This document shows positions 16,042-24,980 of a DNA stretch of 64,000 nucleotides, piece after piece (position 1 is the stretch's first letter; every line of letters begins with the position of its first letter). A program made the position numbers and the translations under genes. This DNA comes from Neisseria dentiae (GTDB lineage Bacteria; Pseudomonadota; Gammaproteobacteria; Burkholderiales; Neisseriaceae): NCBI RefSeq assembly GCF_024580525.1, contig NZ_JANIKQ010000001.1:1-64000 (forward strand), read 5' to 3'. The notes under the pieces are model-generated. The model searched no databases. It saw nothing but the letters and a program-made list of their open reading frames with translations, and had not been told where the DNA came from.

Positions 16042-16117
16042 CGTCATACTCGGGCTTGACCCGAGTATCTTATTGTTGTCGAAACTCAAAATACTTGGGT
16101 CAAGCCCGAGTATGACG
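16042..16117. repeat. Palindromic dispersed repeat (CTCGGGCTTGACCCGAG family), copy 2
   Basis: Arms ACTCGGGCTTGACCCGAGT and CTTGGGTCAAGCCCGAG are bracketed by CGTCAT and ATGACG and separated by about 27 bases. It lies between the flavoprotein and ATPase genes of the same operon. Confidence 0.8.
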
Positions 16118-16180
16118 TGTGCTCTATTATCAAACTAATTGACTTTATCTCTGCTTTGCAGGAAGGAGGTTTTGTCGGCC

Positions 16181-16222
16181 AGGCCGTCTGAAAAAACATT
16201 GTTTATTGTTTTCAGACGGCCT
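16181..16222 (-). terminator. DUS-pair hairpin after the flavoprotein gene
   Basis: Inverted uptake sequences make a 14-bp stem with a 14-base loop, 13 bases past the flavoprotein stop on the minus strand. Confidence 0.6.
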
Positions 16223-16234
16223 TATCCGGTTGGT

Positions 16235-17338
16235 TTAAATCGAAAATTCGTCGCCGCCCATAAATTCCAAATCGCTGATTTCTTTGCGCAAGTGTTTCAA
16301 GGCGGGGGTAACGATGGCGACGAACATGGCTTCGCGCAGGCGGCGCTGCACGGGACTGGACATCAAATAGCCTTTGGCACCGGCGTGCAGGGCGGCCGAT
16401 TGCGATGCGTCGAGGCACAGTTGCGAAGCGTCGGCGCGGGTTTGCAGGGTTTCGAGCATATTGGCCTGGTTGAGGTAGGCTTCGTCGGCCAGTTTCATGG
16501 TTTTCGCCAGCAGGGCCTGATGGCGCTTTTGCAGCGCGTCGCGGCCGTGGTCTAAGAAATAATTGGTTTCGCTGCCCACGTCGGCCAGCGCGATTTCGTG
16601 CAGGCAGCCGTCGATAATGCCTGCGCCGATGCCGATTTGCAGCAGGATAAAGCCCGCTTTGATGGTTTTGATAAAGTCGGCGAACTGTTCGGGCGCGGCC
16701 AAAACGTCTTCATGCGGCACGAAAACGTTGTCGAACTTAATCGCAAACGTGCGCGTGCCTTCCAGCGCGCAGAACTCGGGGCAGGCAATCAGCGACACGC
16801 CTTCGCGCGCGGCGCCGGTGATAAACATCACATAACCTCCTCCGGTTTGCGCGGTATTAGCCCAAATATGGTCTTCGCCGAGGTTGGAGACCCACGGCAG
16901 CATGCCGTTTACGGTGTAGCCGCCTTCGGTTTCCACCGCCTGAAGCAGATGCTCCTCGATGCCCGCCAAGTGTTTGACGGTGTTCGACATCCCCGTTCCC
17001 GCCAGCACTTTGCCGCCCAACACGTCGGGCAGGTAGCGTTTTACCGCCTGATTGGGCGTCTGGTGCAGATACCAGGCGCAGGCGGCTTGGCACCATGCCG
17101 AAAAGGCGGTGGCGCCGCAGGCCTTGCCGATTTCGCGCAACACGGCAATCTGCGTGCCCAAACCCAAACCGCTGCCGCCTTCGGCTTCGCTGCCCACGCA
17201 GGCAAAGCCGCCCAGCCCGCCCGCTTTGCGCAGGAAATCTTCGGGGTAAAGCCCTTTGCGGTCGATGTCTTCCACCAAAGGAACAAGGTCGGTTTGCACG
17301 AGGTCGGCGATATTTTGCAGCAGGGTTTCGCGGGACAT
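16235..17338 (-). CDS. Acyl-CoA dehydrogenase-family flavoprotein
   Basis: The start at 17338 (MSRETLLQNIADLV, 367 residues) has GGAG seven bases upstream; a longer frame would translate an uptake sequence. The protein has the acyl-CoA dehydrogenase layout: an N-terminal helical domain, a central beta domain (GTGMSNTVKHL, WVSNLGEDHIW) and a C-terminal four-helix bundle. I do not see the usual catalytic glutamate motif of fatty acyl-CoA dehydrogenases. Next to an SsuABC-like importer, the closest functional analogy is with SfnB/DszC-like flavoproteins that oxidise sulfur compounds, but this is inference. The next gene upstream encodes an AhpD-like protein, separated by a 17-bp hairpin. Confidence 0.78.
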   Translation of the reverse strand: MSRETLLQNIADLVQTDLVPLVEDIDRKGLYPEDFLRKAGGLGGFACVGSEAEGGSGLGLGTQIAVLREIGKACGATAFSAWCQAACAWYLHQTPNQAVKRYLPDVLGGKVLAGTGMSNTVKHLAGIEEHLLQAVETEGGYTVNGMLPWVSNLGEDHIWANTAQTGGGYVMFITGAAREGVSLIACPEFCALEGTRTFAIKFDNVFVPHEDVLAAPEQFADFIKTIKAGFILLQIGIGAGIIDGCLHEIALADVGSETNYFLDHGRDALQKRHQALLAKTMKLADEAYLNQANMLETLQTRADASQLCLDASQSAALHAGAKGYLMSSPVQRRLREAMFVAIVTPALKHLRKEISDLEFMGGDEFSI

Positions 17339-17378
17339 GGGGTTCTCCGAAAAAGAGGATATGGAAATACGGCAAGCG

Positions 17379-17422
17379 GATAGGCCGTCTGAAAACATTG
17401 AAAACTTTTCAGACGGCCTATC
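17379..17422 (-). terminator. DUS-pair terminator after the AhpD-like gene
   Basis: Inverted uptake sequences with flanking GAT/ATC extend to a 17-bp stem, 12 bases past the stop of the AhpD-like gene. Confidence 0.65.
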
Positions 17423-17433
17423 ATGTCTGCCTT

Positions 17434-17982
17434 TTAAGCGAAATCTTTCAATTCGGGGTTGATTTCGGTTTTGGCCAGATTATTGGTGTAGTTGCACAGG
17501 GTGGCCAGCGCCACACCCAACACCACTTCCACCGCCTGCTGCTGGTTGTAGCCCGCAGCGAGAAAGGCTTGCAGTTCGGCATCGGAAACCGCGCCTTTGT
17601 TGGCCATCACGGCCACGGTAAACGCGGCCAGCGCGGAAAGTTTGGCATCGTCAAACGCGGCGGGGTCAACCGCGCGGCTGGCGGCAATTGCTTGTTCGGA
17701 AAGCAGTTTTTTCAAAGTGGCCAGTTTGGTGTGGCCTGCCACGCAGAAACCGCACTCGTTGGTTTTGGCGGCGATAATCTGCACCACCTCCACTTCGCCC
17801 GCGCTCAGACTGGTGGCAGCGTTGAGCTTGCCCACTTCCTGATAAAACGCCAGCGCCTCGGGCGAGTTGGCCAAAACGCCGATTAAGTTCGGCAGAAAGC
17901 CGTTGTTTTTCAGCGCGGCTTCCACGCGCGGTTTGGCGGCTTCGGGAGCGGTTTCGACGGTGTGTACGGTTAAACGTGCCAT
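17434..17982 (-). CDS. Carboxymuconolactone decarboxylase/AhpD-family protein
   Basis: The start at 17982 gives 182 residues and has AAGGA just upstream. The protein contains the AhpD-type active site Glu-Cys-Gly-Phe-Cys-x3-His (C77, C80, H84), so it is likely a peroxidase-linked or general thiol-disulfide protein rather than a true gamma-carboxymuconolactone decarboxylase, which lacks this CxxC. It is the first gene of the importer operon. In other bacteria AhpD-like genes commonly accompany flavin-dependent oxidation genes, where they may deal with peroxide; that role here is inferred. Confidence 0.83.
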   Translation of the reverse strand: MARLTVHTVETAPEAAKPRVEAALKNNGFLPNLIGVLANSPEALAFYQEVGKLNAATSLSAGEVEVVQIIAAKTNECGFCVAGHTKLATLKKLLSEQAIAASRAVDPAAFDDAKLSALAAFTVAVMANKGAVSDAELQAFLAAGYNQQQAVEVVLGVALATLCNYTNNLAKTEINPELKDFA

Positions 17983-18170
17983 GATTTTTTCCTTCTTAAT
18001 AATATTGAAAATCAAAGCGGCACATTATCAAAAAACGCTGATAAAGGGAAATAAGCAGAACAGCTTTAGATATAGCGAAAAGTTATAACGTTATGCAATA
18101 CCGTGCAATAAAGCAAAATATTCTGAAAAACCAAACATTCATTTCAGACGGCCTGCACGTTTCGCAGGCC

Positions 18171-18313
18171 GAGACCTTTGCAAAAAAGCTAGATGTGGAT
18201 GCAGTTCAAGGCGTAGCAGCGCAGCGAACGCAGACATATCAGATAGATAGGCAAGCGAGCGAGCAGCACACAACGCAGAAATGCGCCGCAGATGGCTTTT
18301 TTGCAAAGGTCTC
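18171..18313. mobile_element. 143-bp MITE-like repeat, copy 2
   Basis: This copy has perfect 15-base ends, GAGACCTTTGCAAAA and TTTTGCAAAGGTCTC. It matches the copy at 4119-4261 in reverse orientation over its whole length. It is non-coding and lies between the AhpD-like gene and the histone-deacetylase-like gene. Shorter remnants are at 40796-40839 and 56187-56279. Confidence 0.75.
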
Positions 18314-18327
18314 GGGCCGTCTGAAAC

Positions 18328-19389
18328 TTATTTTTGCTTTTGCTCTTTCGGATTTTCTTTCGAACCGCGTTTCAAGTGCCGGTCGTATTTAACCGCGCAT
18401 TCGGGCTTGCCCAGCCCGGCCAAAACATAAAGATGTGCGGCTGCCGATGCGGCCAGGCTTTCCAAGGTGTAACCGCCTTCAAGCACCGATACCACGCGGC
18501 CTTTGGCGCTCTCGGCAGACTGAATGATTTTGTGGGTCAGCCAGGCAAAATCAGCCTCGTGCAGGTTCAAACGGCCCGTTTCGTCTTGCTTGTGGGCATC
18601 GAAACCCGCCGACAGCAGCACCAGTTCGGGCTTGAAATCTTGCAAGCGGGGCAGCCATTGCTCGCGCACCGTTGTGCGGAACACCCGGCTGCCGGTGTGC
18701 GGAGCGAAGGCAATGTCGACGCTGTTTGGAGTCGGCTCGGAGCCGGTTTCGGGAAACGGATACAGCCCTTCGCCGAAGCTGTTTAAAAACAAAATACGCG
18801 GGTCGCTTTTAAAGATTTCCGCCGTGCCGTCACCATGATGCACATCAAAATCAATCACCGCAATGCGTTGCAGGCGGAAATTGGCGATGGCGTGCATGGC
18901 GCCCACGGCCACATTGTTGATCAGGCAGAAACCGCCCGCTTTGTCGGTTTGGGCATGGTGGCCGGGTGGGCGCACGGCGCAAAAAGCGTTGAAAGCTTCT
19001 CCTTTCATCACCATTTCCACGGCTTTCACCACCGCGCCGGCGGCATAGCGGGCGGCGTGCAGCGATTCGTGGCTCATCACTGTGTCGTCGTCGAGCCGGT
19101 AGATTTTACCGGCAGGCGGCTGCACCGATTCTAAAAAACGCAAATATTTGCGCGGGTGAACCAAAGCCAATTGTTTGTCGGCTACTTCGGGCGCCTGCAC
19201 GGCCTGCATAACGCCCTTAATGCCTTGTTTTTCAAGCTCCGCCTCAATAGCCGCTATCCGCTGCGGCGATTCGGGATGGCCCGTGCCCGGCTCGTGCAGC
19301 AAAAACAGCGGATGGCTGATCCATGCCGTTTTGGCCTTGCGGCCGAACAGGCGGCGCAATTTGGTGCGTATGTATTTAATGATGTTCAT
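18328..19389 (-). CDS. Histone deacetylase-family (acetylpolyamine amidohydrolase-like) hydrolase
   Basis: The 353-residue product (start at 19389, MNIIKYIRTKLRR) belongs to the class II-type histone deacetylase family, zinc hydrolases that in bacteria act on acetylated polyamines, acetoin-related or other acetyl-amide substrates. Visible motifs are HPLFLLHEPGTGHPESPQR, RPPGHHA, VIDFDVHHGDGTAEIF with zinc ligands, LSAGFDAH and the C-terminal LEGGYTLESL. These are all the expected active-site blocks, so it should be catalytic. The N-terminal 20 residues are basic. The substrate is unknown. It is divergent from yajC-secDF, and its upstream region carries a single uptake sequence. Confidence 0.88.
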   Translation of the reverse strand: MNIIKYIRTKLRRLFGRKAKTAWISHPLFLLHEPGTGHPESPQRIAAIEAELEKQGIKGVMQAVQAPEVADKQLALVHPRKYLRFLESVQPPAGKIYRLDDDTVMSHESLHAARYAAGAVVKAVEMVMKGEAFNAFCAVRPPGHHAQTDKAGGFCLINNVAVGAMHAIANFRLQRIAVIDFDVHHGDGTAEIFKSDPRILFLNSFGEGLYPFPETGSEPTPNSVDIAFAPHTGSRVFRTTVREQWLPRLQDFKPELVLLSAGFDAHKQDETGRLNLHEADFAWLTHKIIQSAESAKGRVVSVLEGGYTLESLAASAAAHLYVLAGLGKPECAVKYDRHLKRGSKENPKEQKQK

Positions 19390-19565
19390 TGCCGTGTTTC
19401 CCGTTTTCAATGCCGCAGCGTGGTTTTTCAGACGGCCTTTGAGCAATTTATGGTTAATCCATACGGAAACTTCTTGGAAAAATCCGCCCTGCCCTTTAGA
19501 ATAGCCTATTTCCGACGGCAATCCAAACGGTTTGCCACCCGCCAACAAGTTAAGGAATGGACAAT

Positions 19566-19859
19566 ATGATTGATTTTGCTTATGCCGCCGATGCCGCCCA
19601 ACCCAATATGCTGATGCAGTTCGCCCCGCTGGTGCTGATTCTGGTGGTGTTCTACTTTCTGATTATGCGCCCGCAGCAAAAGAAATTCAAAACCCACCAA
19701 GCGATGATTGCCGAGCTGAAACGCGGCGACAAAGTGATTTTGGCTTCGGGCTTCAAAGGCACGGTCAACAAAGTGGGCGAGCAGTTTTTCACCGTGGAAA
19801 TCGCGCGCGGCGTGGAAGTTGAAGTGGAACGCAACGCCATCGCCAGCAAAGTCGAGTAA
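19566..19859 (+). CDS. yajC: Sec translocon accessory subunit YajC
   Basis: YajC is a small single-span membrane protein of the SecDF-YajC complex. The 97-residue product has one hydrophobic segment (LVLILVVFYFLIMRPQQKK) followed by the conserved cytoplasmic domain with LKRGDKVILASGFKGTV. I chose the ATG at 19566 because AAGGA lies nine bases upstream; an ATG at 19557 would overlap that site. The gene comes first in yajC-secD-secF, the common proteobacterial order (usually after tgt, which is absent here). A 67-base gap separates it from secD. Confidence 0.94.
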   Translation: MIDFAYAADAAQPNMLMQFAPLVLILVVFYFLIMRPQQKKFKTHQAMIAELKRGDKVILASGFKGTVNKVGEQFFTVEIARGVEVEVERNAIASKVE

Positions 19860-19926
19860 GCCCGCCGCCTTAAAAGCCGCCGCATTCGTGCTGCGGCTGT
19901 TTGTATTTATAAAATAAAGGTTTAAC

Positions 19927-21777
19927 ATGAACCGTTATCCGCTTTGGAAATACCTGCTGATTGCCGCCACGATTATTTTGGGCATCATCTACACCCTGCC
20001 CAACCTGTTCGGCGAAACCCCGGCGGTGCAGGTATCCACCAACCGACAATCCATCATCATTAACGACCAAACCGAAGCGCGTGTGGCCGCCGCCCTCAAA
20101 GCCGCCAACATTCAAACCGACGGCATGTTTGTGGCCGATAATTCGCTGAAAGTGCGCTTCAAAGACACCGAAACCCAGCTCAAAGCCCGCGACGTAATCG
20201 AAAACACCATGGGCGAAGGCTATATCACCGCGCTCAACCTCCTGGCCGACAGCCCCGAATGGATGGCCAAAATCAAAGCCAACCCGATGTTTTTGGGTTT
20301 GGACTTGCGCGGCGGCGTGCACTTTACCATGCAGGTGGACATGAAAGCCGCCATGCAGAAAACTTTCGAGCGTTATTCGGGCGACATCCGCCGCGAACTG
20401 CGTCGCCAGAAAATCCGCATCGGCACCGTGCGCCAAACCGAAAACAGCCTGATCGTGCCGTTTCAAGACAGCGCCGATTTACAGAAAGCGCTGCCGCAGC
20501 TGCGCAATTATTTCCCCGAAGCCACGCTGACTCCGCAGGACAACAACCTGGTGCTGTCGCTTTCGCAGGAGGTGCTCAACAAAGTGCGCACCGACGCGCT
20601 CAAGCAAAACATCACCACCCTGCACAACCGCGTTAACGAATTGGGCGTGGCCGAGCCGGTGATTCAGCAGTCGGGTGCGGAACGCATCGTGGTGCAGCTG
20701 CCCGGCGTGCAGGACACCGCCAAAGCCAAAGATATTATCGGCCGCACCGCCACCTTGGAAGTACGCATGGTTTCCGACGATCCCGCCCAAGTTCAGGCGG
20801 CCTTGGCGGGCAACGTGCCGGCGGGCTACGAATTGCTTTACAGCGCTGGCGAGCAGCCGCAACCCACGTTGGTAAACAAACAGGTTGAGCTGACCGGCGA
20901 CAACATCAACGATGCCCAACCCGGCTTCGACGAAATGGGTGCACCCGCCGTCAACATTAACCTCGACAGCACCGGCGGCAATATTTTTGCCGACCTCACC
21001 GCTCAAAACGTGGGCAAACGCATGGCGATGGTGTTAATCGACCAAGGCAAAGCCGAAGTGGTTACCGCCCCCGTTATCCGCTCCGCCATCACCGGCGGCC
21101 GCGTACAGATTTCCGGCAGCATGAGCACCGCCGAAGCTAACGACACTTCGCTGCTGCTGCGCGCCGGCTCGCTGGCCGCCCCGATGGAAATCGTGGAAGA
21201 GCGCACCATCGGCCCTTCTTTGGGTAAAGAAAACATCTCCAAAGGCTTCCACTCCACGCTGTGGGGCTTTGCTGCGGTTGCTGCGTTTATGGTGGTGTAT
21301 TACCGCCTGATGGGCGTATTTTCCACCATCGCGCTCACCACCAACATTCTCTTTCTGATTGCGATTCTGTCGGCACTGCAAGCCACGTTAACGCTGCCCG
21401 GTATCGCCGCGCTGGCTTTAACGCTGGGTATGGCGATTGACTCCAACGTGTTGATTAACGAGCGTATCCGCGAAGAGTTGCGTGCGGGCGCGCCGCCGCA
21501 GCAGGCGATTAACTTGGGTTTCCAGCACGCTTGGGCAACCATCGTCGATTCCAACATCACTTCGCTGATTGCCGGTATCGCCCTGCTGATTTTCGGCTCC
21601 GGCCCCGTGCGCGGCTTCGCCGTGGTGCACTGCTTGGGCATTCTCACATCGATGTATTCGTCGGTTGTGGTGTTCCGCGCGCTGGTTAACCTGTGGTACG
21701 GCCGCCGCCGCAAACTGCAAAGCATTTCTATCGGCTCGGTGTGGAAACCCGAAACCGAAACGGCCGGTAAGGAGTAA
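19927..21777 (+). CDS. secD: Protein translocase subunit SecD
   Basis: SecD helps the Sec translocon complete protein export using the proton gradient. The 616-residue product has an N-terminal membrane segment, a large periplasmic P1 region and a C-terminal five-segment membrane domain. The family motif MKANPMFLGLDLRGGVHF is split as NPMFLGLDLRGGVHF, and IGPSLGKENISKG and ALTLGMAIDSNVLINERIREE mark the membrane domain with its conserved Asp. The length matches beta-proteobacterial SecD. The secF start follows six bases after the stop. Confidence 0.96.
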   Translation: MNRYPLWKYLLIAATIILGIIYTLPNLFGETPAVQVSTNRQSIIINDQTEARVAAALKAANIQTDGMFVADNSLKVRFKDTETQLKARDVIENTMGEGYITALNLLADSPEWMAKIKANPMFLGLDLRGGVHFTMQVDMKAAMQKTFERYSGDIRRELRRQKIRIGTVRQTENSLIVPFQDSADLQKALPQLRNYFPEATLTPQDNNLVLSLSQEVLNKVRTDALKQNITTLHNRVNELGVAEPVIQQSGAERIVVQLPGVQDTAKAKDIIGRTATLEVRMVSDDPAQVQAALAGNVPAGYELLYSAGEQPQPTLVNKQVELTGDNINDAQPGFDEMGAPAVNINLDSTGGNIFADLTAQNVGKRMAMVLIDQGKAEVVTAPVIRSAITGGRVQISGSMSTAEANDTSLLLRAGSLAAPMEIVEERTIGPSLGKENISKGFHSTLWGFAAVAAFMVVYYRLMGVFSTIALTTNILFLIAILSALQATLTLPGIAALALTLGMAIDSNVLINERIREELRAGAPPQQAINLGFQHAWATIVDSNITSLIAGIALLIFGSGPVRGFAVVHCLGILTSMYSSVVVFRALVNLWYGRRRKLQSISIGSVWKPETETAGKE

Positions 21778-21782
21778 GCAAT

Positions 21783-22718
21783 ATGGAATTATTCAAAATC
21801 AAACGCGACATCCCGTTTATGAGCTACGGTAAGCTCACAACGTTTATTTCACTGGTAACCTTTATCGCAGCCGTATTCTTTCTGGTTACAAAAGGTTTGA
21901 ACTTTTCGGTCGAGTTTACCGGCGGCACGGTAATGGAGGTGCAATACCAGCAAGGTGCCGACGTTAACAAAATGCGCGAACGGCTCGACACGCTCAAGCT
22001 GGGCGACGTTCAGGTGCAAGCCTTGGGCACCAACCGGCATATTATGATCCGCCTGCCCAACAAAGAAGGCGTGCCTTCGGCCCAGTTGTCTAACAACGTG
22101 ATGAACCTGCTCAAACAAGACAGCCCCGACGTTACCTTGCGCCAAGTCGAATTTATCGGCCCGCAGGTAGGCGACGAATTGGTAACCAACGGCCTGCTGG
22201 CGTTGGGCATGGTGGTTGTCGGCATCATCATTTATCTTTCCGTGCGCTTCGAGTGGCGTTTTGCCGTTTCGGCGATTATCGCCAATATGCACGACGTGAT
22301 CATTATTCTCGGCTGCTTCGCCTTCTTCCAATGGGAATTCTCGCTAACCGTGCTGGCAGGTATCCTTGCTGTGTTGGGCTATTCGGTGAACGAATCGGTG
22401 GTAGTATTCGACCGTATCCGCGAAAACTTCCGCAAACCGCAGATGCGCAATAAAACCGTGCCGCAAATTATCGACAATGCCATCACCGCCACCATGAGCC
22501 GTACCATCATCACCCACGGCTCTACCGAGGCGATGGTGCTTTCGATGCTGATTTTCGGCGGCGCCGCGCTGCACGGCTTTGCCATGGCCTTAACCATCGG
22601 CATCGTGTTCGGCATCTACTCTTCGGTGCTGGTGGCCAGCCCGCTGCTGCTGATGTTCGGCTTGAGCCGCGAAAATCTGGCCAAACCGCAGAAGCAGAAA
22701 GAAGAAGCCGTGGTTTAA
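21783..22718 (+). CDS. secF: Protein translocase subunit SecF
   Basis: SecF is the partner of SecD. The 311-residue product has the N-terminal KRDIPFMSYGKLT, the FSVEFTGGTVMEV motif, a small periplasmic domain and the membrane block GYSVNESVVVFDRIRENFRK. It lies five bases after secD. An uptake-sequence hairpin follows the gene at 22741-22773. Confidence 0.96.
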   Translation: MELFKIKRDIPFMSYGKLTTFISLVTFIAAVFFLVTKGLNFSVEFTGGTVMEVQYQQGADVNKMRERLDTLKLGDVQVQALGTNRHIMIRLPNKEGVPSAQLSNNVMNLLKQDSPDVTLRQVEFIGPQVGDELVTNGLLALGMVVVGIIIYLSVRFEWRFAVSAIIANMHDVIIILGCFAFFQWEFSLTVLAGILAVLGYSVNESVVVFDRIRENFRKPQMRNKTVPQIIDNAITATMSRTIITHGSTEAMVLSMLIFGGAALHGFAMALTIGIVFGIYSSVLVASPLLLMFGLSRENLAKPQKQKEEAVV

Positions 22719-22740
22719 CGGTTTTGCCGGTATAAAACAT

Positions 22741-22773
22741 AAAGGCCGTCTGAAAATATTTCAGACGGCCTTT
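22741..22773 (+). terminator. DUS-pair terminator after secF
   Basis: Inverted uptake sequences form a 15-bp stem with a three-base loop and end in TTTTAT on the plus strand, so this is a good intrinsic terminator for yajC-secDF. Confidence 0.8.
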
Positions 22774-22812
22774 TATCCTTTGTGCAATCCGTATCGGCTT
22801 GAAAAGTATTCA

Positions 22813-22843
22813 CGCCATAGCCGGGCTTGACCCGGGTATGGCG
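22813..22843. repeat. Palindromic dispersed repeat, single-arm copy 3
   Basis: The single arm CGCCATAGCCGGGCTTGACC is followed by CGGGTATGGCG. It is a half-copy of the two-armed repeats at 3113 and 16042, lying between secF and the ABC-F gene. Confidence 0.65.
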
Positions 22844-22883
22844 CAAGTGTTTGAAAGGCTCGCGCGGATATTCGGCACCGGCA

Positions 22884-24512
22884 TTACACCAGGCCTTTTT
22901 TCTCCAAATAACTTTCGTAGTCGCCCAGATAGTGTTCGTAGCCGCCTTTGCCATCCAGCTCGATAATCTGGGTGGCCAGTGAAGACACGAACTGGCGGTC
23001 GTGCGACACGAAAATCAGCGTGCCTTTGTATTTTTCCAGCGCCATGTTCAGCGATTCGATGCTTTCCATGTCCATATGGTTGGTCGGCTCGTCCATAATC
23101 AGCACGTTGGGTTTCAGCAGAATCAGCTTGCCGTAGAGCATACGGCCTTTTTCGCCGCCCGAGAGCACCTGCACCTGTTTCACCACATCGTTGCTGCCGA
23201 ACAGCAAACGGCCGAGTGTGCCGCGGATAACCTGTTCGTCGTCGCCTTCCTGCCCCCATTGGCGCATCCATTCGGTCAGGTTCATGTTCACATCGAAATC
23301 GTTTTCGTGGTCTTGCGGGTAATAGCCCACATTGGCTTTCTCCGCCCATTTGATGCTGCCTGCATCGGCGGTGAGGCCGTCCGAATATTGGCTGTCGAAC
23401 GCACCGGCCAACAGTTTCAGCAAGGTGGATTTACCCGCGCCGTTGGGGCCGATAACCGCCAGGCGCTCGCCTGCTTCGAGAATAAAATTGAGGTTTTTGA
23501 ACAACGGGTTTTCAAAGCGCTTGGCCAAACCGTCCACTTCCACGGCCTGGCGGTGCAGCTTGGATTTTTCGTCGGTTTCAAAGCGGATATACGGGTTTTG
23601 GCGGGTTGAGGGTTTCACCTCCACCATTTCGGATTTGATTTTGTCGGCCTGTTTCAGACGGCTGGTGGCTTGGCGGGCTTTGGATTTGTTGGCCGAGAAA
23701 CGCGCCACGAATTCTTGCAGCTCTTGCAGTTTCTCTTTGGCTTTGGCGTTGTCGCGCATAGCGCGCTCGCGCGATTGGGCCGAAGCCAGCATGTAGTCGT
23801 CGTAATTGCCCGGGTAGATGGTGATGCTGTTGTAGTCAACGTCGGCCATATGGGTGCACACTTCGTTCAAAAAGTGGCGGTCGTGCGAGATGATGATCAT
23901 GGTCGAATCGTATTGGTTGAGCACGCCTTCGAGCCAGCGGATGGTGTTGATGTCGAGGTTGTTGGTCGGCTCGTCCAACAGCAAAACGTCGGGTTTGGAA
24001 AACAGCGCCTGCGCCAGCAACACGCGCAGTTTGAAGCCCGGGGCGACTTCGCTCATTTGGGCGTTGTGCAATGCTTCTTCAATACCCACGCCGCTTAACA
24101 GCTCGGCGGCACGCGCTTCGGCGGTATAGCCGTCGTATTCGGCGAACTTGGCTTCCAGCTCGGCAGCTTTCATGTAGTCGTCTTCGGTGGCCTCGAGGTT
24201 GGCGTAAATCGCATCGCGTTCGGTCATCGCCGCCCACATTTCGGTGTGGCCCATCATCACCACGTCGAGCACACGCATATCTTCGTAGGCGAATTGGTCT
24301 TGGCGCAGCTTGCCCAAACGCACGCCGTTTTCGATGGCCACTTCGCCGCTGGTCGGCTCCAAGTCGCCGCCGAGGATTTTCATAAAAGTAGATTTGCCCG
24401 AACCGTTGGCACCGATCAGGCCGTAGCGGTTGCTTTCGCCGAACTTCACAGACACGTTTTCAAACAGCGGCTTGGCGCCGAACTGCATGGTAATGCCGTT
24501 GGTAGAAATCAT
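22884..24512 (-). CDS. ybiT: ABC-F family ATPase, YbiT type
   Basis: The 542-residue protein has two ABC ATPase domains and no membrane region. The first Walker A is GANGSGKST at residues 34-42, the second GPNGAGKST near 350, and both domains have the LSGG- or [15 protein letters not shown] signature and [21 protein letters not shown]alker B motifs. ABC-F proteins act on the ribosome. The N-terminus [20 protein letters not shown] and the short linker match E. coli YbiT rather than EttA or Uup. It lies alone on the minus strand. The 5' side has an uptake-sequence hairpin at 24592-24641. Confidence 0.9.
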   Translation of the reverse strand: MISTNGITMQFGAKPLFENVSVKFGESNRYGLIGANGSGKSTFMKILGGDLEPTSGEVAIENGVRLGKLRQDQFAYEDMRVLDVVMMGHTEMWAAMTERDAIYANLEATEDDYMKAAELEAKFAEYDGYTAEARAAELLSGVGIEEALHNAQMSEVAPGFKLRVLLAQALFSKPDVLLLDEPTNNLDINTIRWLEGVLNQYDSTMIIISHDRHFLNEVCTHMADVDYNSITIYPGNYDDYMLASAQSRERAMRDNAKAKEKLQELQEFVARFSANKSKARQATSRLKQADKIKSEMVEVKPSTRQNPYIRFETDEKSKLHRQAVEVDGLAKRFENPLFKNLNFILEAGERLAVIGPNGAGKSTLLKLLAGAFDSQYSDGLTADAGSIKWAEKANVGYYPQDHENDFDVNMNLTEWMRQWGQEGDDEQVIRGTLGRLLFGSNDVVKQVQVLSGGEKGRMLYGKLILLKPNVLIMDEPTNHMDMESIESLNMALEKYKGTLIFVSHDRQFVSSLATQIIELDGKGGYEHYLGDYESYLEKKGLV

Positions 24513-24591
24513 TTAATGTAAACCTTCGCGAATATAAAGATATAAAGTATGAAATTATAGCATATTTGCACTCGGGCGGATTCTGTTTCAG

Positions 24592-24641
24592 GGCCGTCTG
24601 AAAAAGGCTGCAAGGCAATCGGAATATTTTTTCAGACGGCC
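24592..24641. terminator. Inverted DUS pair upstream of the porin gene
   Basis: Inverted uptake sequences make a 14-bp stem with a 22-base loop. It lies between the 5' ends of ybiT and the porin gene, so it ends no obvious transcript and may mainly serve DNA uptake. Confidence 0.5.
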
Positions 24642-24742
24642 AGATGTATCCAGCGCCAACCATGCGGCCGGCATTGAAATTTTTTTACATTGATTCAAGT
24701 CAATAAAGCCGCCCTATCCCGCTTTGCCAACCGTTAAACCGC

Positions 24743-24772
24743 TTGACGGACAACACTTGTTTTCAATACGAT
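24743..24772 (+). promoter_or_regulatory. Possible sigma-70 promoter for the porin gene
   Basis: TTGACG (24743-24748) and TACGAT (24767-24772) are separated by 18 bases, giving a start about 200 bases before the porin ATG. An FNR-like palindrome (TTGATTCAAGTCAA, 24690-24703) lies upstream, but too far for the usual activating position. Confidence 0.4.
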
Positions 24773-24790
24773 AGCCGCCATAAAAAAAGT

Positions 24791-24825
24791 TTAAAAAACG
24801 GTTTGAAAACGCAACCGTTTTTTAA
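24791..24825 (+). promoter_or_regulatory. Stable hairpin in the porin leader
   Basis: TTAAAAAACGGTT and its exact complement form a 13-bp stem with a nine-base loop. It is followed by an AT-rich stretch. A second hairpin (AGCCTTG/CAAGGCT) lies at 24883-24901. Together they suggest a structured leader or an attenuator, but no known riboswitch motif is visible. The rest of 24513-24980 has no gene. Confidence 0.5.
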
Positions 24826-24980
24826 ATTATAAAAATGACACCGATGTCATTTAACAAAAAACAGCAACTGCACACTGTAAAAAGCCTTGGCAAACAAGGC
24901 TCGGAATACTTCGGGGGAAGTGTTTCACCTGTTAATAATTCTGATGCAGCCGTTTACCCAACTTTTGGAGAATGAATGAT

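Noticed and set aside
18093..18392. A plus-strand frame of 99 codons between the AhpD-like and histone-deacetylase-like genes
   Set aside because: It is made mostly of the MITE-like repeat and ends inside the neighbouring gene; the same repeat elsewhere has no matching frame.
24690..24703. An FNR-like box, TTGATTCAAGTCAA
   Set aside because: It matches the consensus well, but lies about 80 bases upstream of the predicted start site rather than the usual 41, so I do not list it as a separate site.
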